Origin: Heligmosomoides polygyrus polygyrus
Taxonomy: Eukaryota; Nematoda; Chromadorea; Rhabditida; Heligmosomidae
NCBI GenBank assembly: GCA_947396885.1
Contig: OX377206.1
Coordinates: 19,091,114-19,155,113 of the forward strand
DNA: 64,000 nucleotides
Direction: 5' to 3'
The notes beneath the pieces were generated by a model. That model did not search any database. It was not told the DNA's origin and was given only the letters and a program-made list of their open reading frames with translations. The stretch's first letter is position 1; every line of letters begins with the position of its first letter. This document shows, one piece after another, positions 1-11,229 of this stretch. Position numbers and translations under genes: made by a program.

Positions 1-144
1 CCTACCAGGCGCTCCTTTCCTTTATGCAGCTATTCAACTTCCTATTACCGCAGTGCGTTCCATGGTATCGTTCTTCAATGTGGTCTGCCAATTTTTTTTA
101 CCAATAACATTCATTGAGATATATAAATTAAGCCTTCTGAATCT

Positions 145-410
145 TGACGCACGTGGTACAACATTGTCATGACGTCTGCGACACGTCTTCCACACCCTGA
201 CTCAGGTAGCACGACGTCTGCGACACGCCTTCTGAAAAACGACGCATGTGGTCGGACGTTTGTGATATGTCTTCTGAATCTACACGCAGGTAGCACGACG
301 ACTGTGACACGTCTTCTGAATCCCGACATACGTTGCACGACGTCTGTGACACCGAATTCCGACGCACGTGGCATGGCGTCGGCGTCTTCTGATTCCAGGG
401 GACCGTGCCA
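145..410. repeat. Minisatellite, ~40-45-bp degenerate unit
   Basis: About six diverged copies of a unit built around GACGTCTGCGACACGTCTTC followed by TGAATCC-like and GACGCACGTGG-like blocks. Short ORFs on both strands here only reflect the repeat, because the unit length and composition keep frames open. The same unit recurs at 8466-8760 and in degenerate form at 53405-53480 inside a hAT element. Confidence 0.7.
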
Positions 411-785
411 CGGTGTTTTGGAAACGCCTCTGGGAAACAGACAGACGATAACTCTTTTATATATAGCAGGATAAGGTCATCAGAAAGGGGGGAGGGGGCA
501 AAGTGTGACACGAAAGATTTGGTAGTGTTGTAGAAGTAGGAACACTGGCAATGACCCCAATGGTTTTTTTCGATCTGCCGATTAGTATCGATCGAACAAC
601 AGCTAGCAAAATTGACCAGACGTTCAATACGGATAAAGATAGGAATCGACCTTAATCAATCCCTATTTGAGATGTGGCACGCATTCTACTTCACCCCCTT
701 CATGACTGATCTGGGCGAGACCTGAACCACGAGCATAGATACGATGCATGCGAGAGCCGGCACTCCTGCGACTAGGTTACTACGC

Positions 786-1185
786 TAGACACGCGTAATA
801 TTATATTATATATTATATTATATTCAATAACAATCGATATTATAGACTACTCAGCAGAGCTGTACGTGTCTAATCGTAATTTGCCATTAGAGACGCGGAT
901 GTCGTGTGTATGACAACTGCTCCGCCCGTTTTAGAACACAGAATTTCGATTGATTGATGAGGACCAATCGATAAAATTGTCATTGATTGCCGCGTTGCCA
1001 CGCTAGACACTCTGATAATCGATAACAATCGGTATTATAGGCTACTCAACAGACTTCTACGTGTCTAATCGTAAGTTGATATTAGAAATGAGGATGTCAT
1101 TTGTGTAATAACTGTTCCGACCGTTTTAAAACACACAGAATTTCGTTTGATCGATTAGTATCAATCGACAACATTGATTTATATC
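786..1185. repeat. Tandem duplication, two ~200-bp units
   Basis: Unit 1 (about 786-1000) and unit 2 (about 1003-1185) share the order CTAGACAC, ATAACAATCG, TATTATAG, CTACTCA, ACGTGTCTAATCGTAA, CCGTTTTA, CACAGAATTTCG. The copies are diverged. Unit 1 also carries an AT-only block near 800-830. No coding potential is seen. Confidence 0.6.
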
Positions 1186-1189
1186 TGCA

Positions 1190-2330
1190 GTTACTTCTAA
1201 AACCCTTACAATGGCAAAAAGAACGACCGAAGTGTCCTTCTACAGCGCGTCAGCAGAGTTGATTAACCAATTTATACCGGTCGATTCGAATCGATTCTTT
1301 CCAGCATCTAGGGCCACATGACAGTCAGGTGTATGGACGCTAGTGTGCCTCAGATGGCTGGAAATTTTTCTGTTTTTGGAAAATACCCAGTTCCTTTTCC
1401 TATAGTCTCTCCGTAACAGACGCATATGGGTTCGTCACCAAGGAGAGAGAAAAGCGTTCCTTGCACGAATCCGAGTTGGCGTGAAGACGTTCAATGGTGG
1501 CGTGCTAAGACGAGATCGCAATCGATTCGTGAATGATTTATTGTTGTTCACGATGAAATTCCGCCTGTCTAAATCATTAAATGCGGACCTGGTCTGGGCT
1601 ACTCGTTCTCAACTAGATCTGTGTAGGCTACTATTGACCTTCGGATTCCAGTCAGGAATGCACTTTCTTTCAGAACAGGAGTACAATGCTCTCCCTGGGG
1701 AAGTCCTAAATTTACTTGCTTTCCAGAAATAGCTATTGTTGACGACTCTCAAACGCCCTCTACAACTCCACTTCAATTACGACTGCGCTGTTCCAATTCT
1801 GCTCAAAATCGTGGGTCCACATGTGAGTGCATTCCCCATTTGCATTCCCCAATTCGAATTTAAAAAGAACATCAAATATTTTAGTGCCTGTACACTCACC
1901 AATTACCAAGTTCACCATTGAAAAGGCAGATGGGTCTTCTAATAAACGCGTAAAGAAAATATGTTATCAGATATTAAAAATTGTACTGTTTCGTTTCATA
2001 CCTAAATAAACAAGCAATTGCACAGTATCGCTTCATTTAATATTCGTTATCATTTATCATGTGCTCTATAGGTCAGCAAAATTTTTAGCTTTCGACTTGC
2101 ATAATGTATTCCTCAGACTGTCCTTACCTTTGCTTCCCTAAAAATGACTCCGAAGCATTACACCCTTCGTCGCCATCTCCTTTTTATCACTTGCTAGCCG
2201 GTTAGACCTTCCAGGACCTATTTTGAGCCGTTCTGTTGCTCGAAAGCAGAAGAAGATTTTACATGCATTTTTCATCTCTTTTGCTAACAAGTGACGTTTG
2301 TGAACTTACTTAACTTACATTCTCAAAAAA
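1190..2330. other. No feature recognised
   Basis: AT-rich sequence with only short ORFs (83 codons at most). I see no splice-framed coding exon, RNA gene or clear repeat boundary. Confidence 0.5.
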
Positions 2331-2339
2331 ATCTATGCT

Positions 2340-2790
2340 AGATGCCCTACACGACCACATAGGGCATCTAACAAGGACCACAGTGGTAAAGTTCGTCTTT
2401 GCTGCTGGCCACTGGGTGGTCCAAAAATGGCAGAATATTGTCGCCTAGTAACTCATGGACGGTAGGTCAGAGGGGGATGGAGTACGTTTTCTCCCCTATG
2501 CAGCTAGTTCTGGTCATTTTACGCGCTCACATTAAGCCGAATTCGGGTAGGCTTTTCCATTTCAACCCAAGTGAGGGCCAGAATTTCTTCAGCACATGGG
2601 TTAACTTGATGGTCTCCATTAATCTCGAGCCCGCTGTAAGTCGCAACGGGTTTAGGCGACAATTCTTTTGCCACTTTTGGACCACCCAGTGGCGCCCAGC
2701 AAAAACGAATCTCACCTCTGTGCTTCTGGTTAGATGCCATCCTAAAAGACCATATAGGTCTTGGTGAGAATCGTTGGGGTAGCTTTACTT
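2340..2790. repeat. Inverted-repeat element (fold-back)
   Basis: The arm at 2397-2450 (GCCACTGGGTGGTCCAAAAA and onward) is repeated inverted at 2650-2710. A small palindrome (AGATGCCCTA ... TAGGGCATCT, 2340-2369) lies at the left edge. The right part (2675-2790) is found again at 5765-5880, so this is a dispersed family. Antiparallel ORFs in the interval are by-products of the inverted arms. Confidence 0.6.
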
Positions 2791-2799
2791 GGTCGCTTG

Positions 2800-3645
2800 T
2801 GATATTCATACGAGAAGACCCTGAAATCCAAGTGATCGTTGTAATACTATTGGAAGTTGAGCTCTTCGGAAAATGTGGCAGCTATGATATTTGGCAATCT
2901 TTGTGAGAAAATGGCACGGCATTTCCACGCCATTAGCATTATTCATTGTTCATTACGCATATGGTGCTGGCTCTTTGAACTGTTAGAGCATTCAAAGTGA
3001 ACGCCTGATACCTTCCCATTCAGCGCTACATTTCTCCTCTGAAAACTTTCTTAAAAATATCTATATAAACAGCACGCACCTGTCTGGTCGTTGCACCGTT
3101 TCTTTAACTGATCGTGCCTTTTTAATTTAGCGCTGAAATTTCTATCTGATTCATCCATATCTTTTCCGACATCCAGACGCAAACCGTCATCAGATAAAAT
3201 ATCGGGCTTTCACCTACGCACATATGTCACGAGGAAGGTTTCACATCTGTAACTTGCAGGAAACACTTCGCAGTTCGAAGTTTAGGGTACGTTTTCTCAC
3301 TTACAGGAACCTCAGGACTCATCCTATTGCTCCTTGAGAACGAAACCGTTGTGAGCATGTCGCAGTCTTTGTTTATTCAACTTATTACGCAGGATTTGTT
3401 ATTCATTACTGTTCATTTCGTCTTCTTGCTCCTCGCATTTATTATAAGCTGTATACTTCTACCGTTACGTACACATCCGTTCAAATGTTGTTAATAGTTT
3501 TAGGTGCGTGACTATGCGTTAAAATAAATAAATAAATAAATAAACTGCGCATGATTCTTCATTAACTAAAAGCCTCGTTTTTATTGCACAGTTCAACCCC
3601 AATCCTTTGGATATTGGTGATGGAAATTATTCTAGATATTCTAAC
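2800..3645. other. Non-coding; ends with AAAT microsatellite
   Basis: No gene is seen. An AAATAAATAAAT tract at about 3520-3544 resembles the simple-repeat tail of a LINE 3' end. A similar tail is at 14252-14270. No reverse-transcriptase sequence is visible next to it. Confidence 0.35.
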
Positions 3646-3654
3646 TAAAAAGGA

Positions 3655-4885
3655 TGAAAGGATAAAGGACGGCGTTACTCAATCCCTTTTGGGATGCGCC
3701 AGCGCATTCTACAAAGTGCGCCAAAATTATGGCGACAAGGTATTCAATTCGCCGAAAGAGAAAATGCGGTACTTTCGAGAAACCAACGATGCGGTAATGT
3801 TTATCAGTCTATTGTAAACTATACGCAACATTGAGATTCGAAGATATCTCCATCGGTGTCGATATAGACTTTGAGGCGCTTCGGGAAAGCATCGACGTCG
3901 GCACGCAAGTAAGGCGCGTTGAGCTCATCCCACGCCTTCCTTCAAAGGATCCACGGGGCGGTGAGGTTTCCCGCAGGCTTTGGCTTCCAGAGATGGCCAG
4001 ACTGTGTAATCCATCGGATTCAGATCTGTAGAATTAGCTGGCCACTCGTGGAAGCCGATGAATTGAGGAAAGTTGCCTTTGCACCAGTCTTGCAGCATTC
4101 TTGCTCTGTAAGCTGGAACTCCTTCCTGTTTGAAGGTCCAGGAGGGTGCTCGTGGGTCTTCTTATAGGCCTTAAGTCCCAGTTTACGGAAGATTCTTCTC
4201 AAGGACGTCTCTATGATCTCCATTTTTCCCGACAACCGGCGGACCGAGCACGCCGGCTCCCTCCGAATCCATTCATTTACCTTCCTAATGTTGTCCGTAA
4301 TTGTCACAGATACGTGTCTTTCCCGTCCGGATCTATCATCCTCGGTTCCCAGGTCTTCTTAGCGTCTGATGGACCTGTTCATAATATTTTGATGAACTCC
4401 AAGACGGTGGTGAATGTAGCGTGCCGAGAAGCCTTGACGGTAAAGCTCAATGATTTAAGAACGGTGGCACGAACGTTTCACTATCTTGAAAAACGACTTA
4501 TTGTTATATTTTACTGAGATAGGCATAAACTAATTGACTCAATAAAAACAACAAGAGCACGAAAAAAAGCAGACGCTCCGAATAAAAGGTCAAATTGTCT
4601 GCGTATGTGCTGTCGCCATAATTTTGGCGCACCCTGTACTTCTACGAGATGTCGTGGAGGCGAGTTGAATGCGTATTTGACCATACAATGACTTGCGGTG
4701 GCCAGCCGATGAAGAAGTAAGCGCTTTATCCTTCCCAGACACGTCTGGTACCAATTCACTGACCCCGGAGGGATGGAAGGCTTGGTTGGCCTGGGCGGAA
4801 AATCCGAAACAGGAACCTGGTATCGGGTTCACGCGACCGTCGGCGCCTCCTCCGACTGCGCTACACCCGCCCATTTCCTAACTAG
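3655..4885 (-). repeat. tRNA-derived SINE, split by a mariner insertion
   Basis: The SINE 3' end (GGATAAAGGACGGCGTTACT on the + strand, 3655-3709) and the rest of the body (4639-4885) are two halves of one minus-strand copy. Joined across the insertion they follow the uninterrupted copy at 28105-28407. On the minus strand the head has a box-A-like GTAGCGCAGTCGGAGGAGG and a box-B-like GGTTTCGGAT block, typical of tRNA-derived SINEs. A (TCCTTA)n-like 3' tail is seen in several copies. Confidence 0.65.
3712..4636 (-). mobile_element. Tc1/mariner element, internally deleted (925 bp)
   Basis: Terminal inverted repeats read CAAAGTGCGCCAAAATTATG at the left and CAGGGTGCGCCAAAATTATG from the right end, flanked by the TA dinucleotide expected for this superfamily (3710-3711 and 4637-4638). 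The minus strand encodes a broken transposase. At about 4307-4165 there is a helix-turn-helix stretch (RRLSGKMEIIETSLRRIFRK then LGLKAYKK). At about 4100-3830 there is the catalytic-core segment WPANSTDLNPMDYTVW and a diverged C-terminus. The first catalytic Asp region is missing and frames are broken, so the element is non-autonomous. Confidence 0.85.
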
Positions 4886-4899
4886 ACCATCAAAATGGT

Positions 4900-5760
4900 G
4901 AAGGGAGGGAAGCTAGAGCGGAAAAGAAAAGATTTAGGAAATATTGCAAAAACGAAACCAAAATTTCGAGAACGGATATCAGATCCGTTCTGGTGTGGAT
5001 TTTGAAAGTTCAATTTATGCTAAACTAAGGTGACGAAATATCGTGTCACACGCGCGCAATACGCGCGCTCCCGCAGGTACGACGCTCGAAAACCGCACGG
5101 TCGTCAACGTATTAACATTTGTTCTAAGAGCATCTAAATAAGAACTTCTACTCACAAGGAAGGCCCATGAGCTTCCCCCAAGATTTTCAACGTGAACTTT
5201 TTATGATCCATTGCAGATAGGAGCACCTGCACTCGCTCCCGAAAAATTTTTGTCCAGAATTGATCTTTAGGGTTACTTGGGATGCAGAGCACCAATTTGA
5301 CAACCGATTTCGGTGAAACGATAGATTACAGAAGGTTACGATGGATATGTGTAAGTTAAAGGAATATACGCAGAATAACCGGCACTACTGCCTTTCACGA
5401 CTCCAAAGGTCGAGGAGAGGTCGAAAGAAGATTTTTCGCTCAAACATCGCTCAGGGGGTCACTTGGGGTGCTGATCACGGATATGACATCTATTTTTAGA
5501 ATTTGGGTCGATTACGGTAGGTTACGGTTGATATGGGTGACCAAAGCCGTGCACGTTAGTAGGATCGTTTCCTTCTCCAATGTTGTCAGATATATTTTTC
5601 AACCTTTGACTTCAACTTTGATGAAAAGTAGTACAAGCAAAATGATAATTTAGAAAAATAGTGACAGATTTATAGTCAGCAGCATAAATTGTTCCCGACA
5701 GGGCCATTCCAGGTGTCACTTATGCCTTATCAACCCGCTCTGAAGTGATGCCATTCTTGA
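4900..5760. other. Non-coding; weak ~190-bp direct repeat
   Basis: No gene is recognised. The blocks around 5270-5360 and 5456-5545 share GGGTTACTTGGG/GGGTCACTTGGG, an ACATCTATTTTT/CAACCGATTTCG zone and GATTACAGAAGGTTACG/GATTACGGTAGGTTACG. This suggests an old tandem duplication. Confidence 0.4.
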
Positions 5761-5764
5761 TATT

Positions 5765-5880
5765 TCCGGACCACCCAGTGACCCGTAGCAAAAGCACATT
5801 TCTGTGATTCTCATCCGATGCCCTACAAGACCATATAGGTCTCGTTGAGAATATTTGGGGGAAGTTCATGGACTTCCCTT
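5765..5880. repeat. Partial copy of the 2340-2790 fold-back family
   Basis: GGACCACCCAGTG, AGCAAAA, GATGCC, AAGACCATATAGGTCT and GAGAAT occur in the same order as at 2675-2790. Confidence 0.6.
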
Positions 5881-5919
5881 GTTAGTGCTATGCCCCATGA
5901 AAAACCGATTCATTTTTTT

Positions 5920-6560
5920 TACTTGACAGAAAATTCACACCATTCTATTAATATATTAATATTTATGCCATTTTCTCAGTAATCTGGACATTTTTCTTTT
6001 TCAACTGGACATATTTAATTCGAAACTAGACACCTTTAGAAATATGATACACATTGTACAGTCCATGTCAAACGTTCTTGAACTTCAAATGGACATTGCC
6101 AAGCTAAAATTATATTTTTTTAGAAAAGGTTTTATTAAAAGGTTTCCATCGCCGGGTCTCTTTAAAAAAACAACTACGTTGTTCGAAAAGAAAACTCAAA
6201 ATTCCTATCGCTTGACCTCAAACGATATTTTGAGATTCATCTTAACGTGCTGGAGATCGATGAATCTGCTGGTGTGCTATAGGAATAGATCGTACAAAGC
6301 ACTTGTTCTCTACATTTCATTCTTTCTTCGAATGCAAAATGTAATTATCGGTTGCTCGAGTATAAATCTAGAAGCGGCAAAAGCGACCACAATATAACAA
6401 ATACGTACACCACCCCTCTCCAATGCAGAACATTGGATAAACAGCATTTGCACTATCAATCAAATAAGCATTGCGATGTTCTAGGTAAGTGCACGGCGCA
6501 ATCTCTTCACATGAACAACTTCCTGTATTGGAGCAGTTTAGAATGCACCAATGGCACATT
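5920..6560. repeat. Diverged copy of dispersed repeat family (with 8915-9770 and 58805-59680)
   Basis: AT-rich block with repeated 'ggacat/gacac' phrases, then a segment at about 6420-6510 (TATCAATCAAATAAGCATTG, then GCGCAATCTCTTC) that matches the other two copies in order. ORFs across it (117, 126 and 88 codons) are not conserved between copies, so I do not call genes. Confidence 0.4.
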
Positions 6561-7001
6561 TGTGGCAAAAGGAATAGAAATTCTATGCCCATTCAGAGTG
6601 CGTACACATTTCTTCCTAAGACATGCTGTGCAGAAGATTTTTCACACACGAATATTTTATATTTGGATTTTTCATACAAATACTCTCAAAACAAAATATT
6701 GTTTTACCTTTGTTATAAAGTGTATGCTATGACCTTTTATTTATTTTTTATCTAATTATTTTTTCCTACATTGTGTCGCAGGGTTGTGTCATATGTAGGA
6801 TATAGAAATAAACATCGATATGTGTAGTTATTGAGATATATTTCTTTCTTTTGATATAGGGTTTTTGCCTAGAATGTGTACGGCTGTGAAAAGCGTCAGG
6901 TTAAGATGAAAATGGTGTGCATGAAGCGAACTACATATATTTTTAGCTTCGTGTTAAAGCGCATGTAGATAAAAAACTGCCGGGTCATATGGGCAGCGCG
7001 T

Positions 7002-7216
7002 CAGGAGGTACACCCGCCCCCTACCTGGGGGCGTGGTGACAGGAGGTACAACCGCTGTTCTGCGGACCGGGAAATTTCGTCTTGCGTCTCAAAGGCTTCG
7101 TAAGGCAGCCGTTACACTCTCGGTGAGTCCCAGGGGGTTGGAGGTGGGTGAGCAGGGGATGAGAGGAAGATCGAATACCCTCCGGCGAGGGGCGTGGCCG
7201 TGTCTTGTACCTTCTG
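7002..7216. mobile_element. 215-bp non-autonomous element with inverted ends, copy 1
   Basis: Ends read CAGGAGGTACACCCGCCCC on the left and, from the right end, CAGAAGGTACAAGACACGG. A second copy, in opposite orientation, is at 23702-23917 (216 bp). Internal sequence is shared (the AAGGCAGCCGTT / AACGGCTGCCTT block and GGTGGGTGAGCA). It has no coding capacity. The superfamily is not determined. Confidence 0.65.
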
Positions 7217-7219
7217 ATC

Positions 7220-8460
7220 GTCCTCGGTCACATGAAGATCGTCCACTACGCGGCCATGTTTATTATATTGAGAATGCATCTGCTGTTCACGACAGAGGCA
7301 CCTAGATCTACAGGTGGGCAGAAGCACACCATTTTCCACGGCCCACCCCGCTCGATTAATTTCCACTTGCATTTTTGTCAAAGGGCATTCGCCTCGCCCA
7401 TTATTTGAACGTCACTGCGTACAAGAGTCCATGGCGCAACGCAGTTCATTCGCGTGAAGTGCCGGAAGGCGTTCGTGAACCGTGAAACTGTGTCACTGGT
7501 TTTTTTCGAGGCCGCTGAGAAGAATAGGGTTTGACAGTTTTGGTTAACATCTCTATAAAAACACCGAATTTGTTTGAAATCGAAAAACATTTCCGTAAAG
7601 AGTTTTGTGCTCATTCAGTCAGTGTTCTCATTTTTACGTGGGACATCCTATTTAGGTGAACTTCTAATATAGACTCCTTGATGCAAGATATTGCCTTTAT
7701 TTCCTCTAGACAGCTTCGATTTTGGCTTTTTTTTTTTTGTTTTGGCCGTTATCTATGCAGCCACACGTCCTCCGACACGCAACCCGAAGGGGGAGGAGGA
7801 TTTCATAGCAACATTACTGCTCTGCGTCTAGGTTATGTACATAGGCTTGTTACTCATGGTTTTTTTTAAACGGTGCTTTCCTTATTGCTTTGTCTATGTA
7901 TGTACTTCCAATTCACTATCTGTCAATCGCATAACTCATCGTCAATATTATTTTTCAGGACAAGTATTCGTGCTGTTCACGCTACCTCATAGAACGGTGG
8001 GTAGAGGATGTGTGCTGCTCTTTGGTTTCTTATTCTGGTCAGCATTCGGCAAAAAAATTGAGTCCGTGTTTCCCGGGTACTAAGTATGTTGTGGGCTAAA
8101 TATTTTATTGTACAAGCGGCAGTCCATCAGACGAGCCTTTATCAGCTCTCAATCAGCCCAGAGCCTTCCATTTTTCGTACTAAACGTTTAGCGTTCACTT
8201 CAAGGTGCCATGTAGTGACAGACTACACACATATACGCCTCCTCCTCTATTCCTTTGGATCGCGTAATCCCCACGCCGTAGCAATCTACCCTGCAGAAAG
8301 AAAATAGCTGAAATCAATCGATACTGGTCGACTGGTCGATACTGCTTACTGTGCGATGGCAAACCCATTCGACGGATTTTTGTAGTAGTAATCCCTTTCC
8401 GCTTCCCTACGACGTATGTGTACGTACGTACACAAAGACGCCTTCCCACTTATCACATAG
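7220..8460. other. No feature recognised
   Basis: Only short ORFs (up to 84 codons) with no domain I recognise and no convincing exon structure. Confidence 0.45.
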
Positions 8461-8465
8461 GATAG

Positions 8466-8760
8466 TGGCTGAATCTGTAGCATGTCTTCTGAATCTGGAC
8501 GCTCGTTGCACGACGTCTGTAACACTTGTTCTGCATGGATGCTCGCCGCATGACGTCTGCAGCATGTCTTCTAGATCGTAACCCTCTGTGCAGGACTGCT
8601 GTGATATTTTTTTGAATATGGACGCTGCCCGCATGACGTCTGCTACACGACTTCTGAATCTAAATACTCATTGTTCGACGTCTGTGGCAAGTCTTCCGAA
8701 TCCAAACGCTCGTTGCACGACGTCTGTGACACGTCTTCTGATTTCTGACGTTGCCACATG
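8466..8760. repeat. Minisatellite, same unit as 145-410
   Basis: About seven copies of a unit near 41-44 bp: GACGTCTGTAACAC, CTTCTGAATCTGGACGCTCG, TTGCACGACGTCTGT. Variants differ at many positions, so the array is old or evolving slowly. Confidence 0.7.
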
Positions 8761-8914
8761 ATCTCATCTGCATCCCTTCCTACTCACTATGTGCCATAAT
8801 ACAGTGGTTGGCTACCAATTTCGACAATTGCCCATCGTTAAACTGAGAGACATAACCGGCTGACATACGCCGCAGTGGCACATGCTGTGACACCCTGTGG
8901 TTCTTCCACCGTGA

Positions 8915-9770
8915 CTCACTATGTGACGCACGGATGTTCACGGCAAACTGGACACTTTTCACGTCAAATTAGACAGACTCCTAAACAAGCTTGATACGTG
9001 CTTCTGAGTCAATGTGGACGTCTCCACATCGAAGCAAGCTTCTTAGAAGTTGAAATACAGAATCTTCCATGGTTGGATAAACATTTTATTTAAGGAAAAT
9101 TTGGTACAACTCTCTCTGAAATTTTTTAGTTCAGCTGTCGGGATGAGTGAATAATTTTATACGATTTTTATTTTTTGGGGAAAAATAATAAATTACATTT
9201 TGTTTTAAAATGCAACAATGCAGCAAACATTTAGTGCGTTAAATGTCGAGATCGCGCCATGCCGTGGAAAAGCTCTTCGCGATTTGCAGAAAATTATAGT
9301 GTAAATGCTCCTTACATTAAACATCAAAGTGAGGCGCGTTCTTTACAAATGTATTTGTTGTTTCATTTACAGGAGTGAAACTCCATGCAAACAGAAATGT
9401 TGTTATCAATCGAATAAAAATTGCGACTTCTTGGACGCGGTCTCTTCTTTCGGCAGTAAAAAACTACCGCTTTCCTGCTCCTTCAAACAAGTTTGAAACT
9501 AATATTTTCCCTCAAAAAATTAGAATTATATGAAATTTGAAACAATGGGTGAGTGAATTAAATCTTCAAAGAAAGTTGTACTAACATTTTCCTTGAACAA
9601 AAATTATTCTAACCTTTTTGGAAAGTCTATTTTAATGTGGAAGGAGCTCGATTTAATTTGGAAAATGTGTAGTTCGATTTCAAAAGCGTTAGGCTTAATT
9701 AGTAATGTCCAATTTGGTTTGCAAAATGTCTCGACTGACTTGAAAATAATATATGTAGTAGGATGTTTCT
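8915..9770. repeat. Dispersed AT-rich repeat family, copy 2
   Basis: Shares a long ordered series of blocks with 58805-59680: AAATAATAA, GAGATCGCGCCATGCC, ACATCAAAGTGAGGC, GGAGTGAAACTCCATGCAAA, TATCAATCGAATAAAAATTG, CCTCAAAAAATTAGA, CTTCAAAGAAAGTTG, ACCTTTTTGGAAAG. Both copies are in the same orientation. No intact ORF is shared, so the class of element is unknown. Confidence 0.6.
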
Positions 9771-10159
9771 GACGCGGACACGAGGGAGACCTTTCAGTGA
9801 ATACTGGTCGGCTTAGCCTAGTCTTCTCCTTCTACGCATCCGTTCCTTACCCTGCTTGTCAGCCTTTGGGAGTGGTAAGAGCATTTACTATCCCCTTAAG
9901 TTCCCTTTTCCCAAGCAGATGAGTGCGTGGTCCCACAACAGTTTGCCTGTATATCACCGGTTGACGGCAGACAGCTGTCACCGCATATTCCCGCAGTTAT
10001 TACCCTGATATTCACTCTGAATCAATAAACAATTTCTGTTGCGGAAGTTTTTTTTTCGGTTGTGGGCTCAACGACGATAACCACTATCACCATGGGATAG
10101 CCATAGGCTAGACCTAAGCTATTACCTATGCCTAGCAGGGCCGCCCAGGCAATAGGCCC

Positions 10160-11220
10160 AACATGCCTATAGCGCTGCCGATCCCTCCGTCACTGCACTA
10201 TTCGCACCCTAAAACAAACATCTTTCCCCGGACCCGCCGGCGTCGCTCTTTGGGCCAAAGTTCATTGGTCAGATCTGGTGCGCTCGCAGTAGGCGGTCGG
10301 TCGCACGTGGACGTCCAATCGTCTCCACTTGTGTGGCGTCGCACCGCTCAGTTTTGCACCAAAGAACCAGTTGTCGATGTCACAAAACTAGGGCTTTAGT
10401 CGGATACACTCGCTGACATGTATCTCGTTCTTTAGCATAATATCGCTGTGTCAAGCTAAACCGGTGGCTGTCAGCAACACCGTCAGCTGTGACACATCGC
10501 GCAAACGCGCGGTGCCTTGGGTGTTGATCTCGTGCCACTAATCGATGCTAATCTCCCACTAGTCGATTTTGCTGTGCCACTTTGCATCGACCGCACACCA
10601 CTCGGCGTATTCGATCGTTGGCTTTCTTCCGCGTTTAGACGTTCGATTATTATGCGCGCTACTGCCGCCGACGTCGTCGTCATCACCGTCATCGCCGCGT
10701 CGTCGTTCCTCCTCAACCGCGACGACGACGTCGACGCCGCCGCCCGTCGCGTCGTTGTGACGCCACCGCGGGCCCCGACGACGGCGACGCGAGCGATTTT
10801 TTCGCCGCTGCTCTATTGATCGCCGCCGAAGTGCCGATGCGATGGAGTGAGAGAGAGGGAGGCGGAAAAAAAGACGACAACATACGGGACACGGGACGGG
10901 ACGAGACGGGGAGACCACCGCGCGTCTCTTCATCGCGCCGAGAATAAAAAACTTCCGAGTAAACATGTGGCTGGCAGACGGCCACGTCGCTGCCCGACTT
11001 CACGGCGTTGCTGATTCTCCTGCAGATGGCACGCACCTTTTCTCGGTGAGAGTGCGTGTATCGGCGCAGAGTCCACTTCCTTGTTTTATCATTTCGCGTC
11101 ATTTGATAGCACTTACTGTGTGGCGTTGCGTATTTTTTCGTGCTATTGACAGACATGCACGAATAAACGCGAAGCCGTAAACGCGCCATCGATCGCGTTT
11201 TTGATCTCGGGCCCGTGCAA
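10160..11220. other. GC-rich, trinucleotide-biased block; no gene called
   Basis: Base composition rises sharply and GACGACG/CGTCGTC words dominate around 10660-10790. ORFs are open on both strands: 100 codons on +, and 135 and 158 codons on -. Their products are Arg/Asp/Ala runs of the kind such words generate in any frame. It could be an untranslated first exon or promoter region of an unidentified transcript. No domain is recognisable. Confidence 0.35.
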
Positions 11221-11229
11221 GTGGAGTCA

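Noticed and set aside
145..410. Regularly spaced repeats resembling a CRISPR array
   Set aside because: Units are degenerate and contiguous without unique spacers, and the genome is a nematode. It is a minisatellite.
10559..11189. 135- and 158-codon Arg/Asp-rich ORFs on the minus strand
   Set aside because: They come from CGTCGTC-type low-complexity DNA that is open in several frames on both strands. No domain or splice framing.
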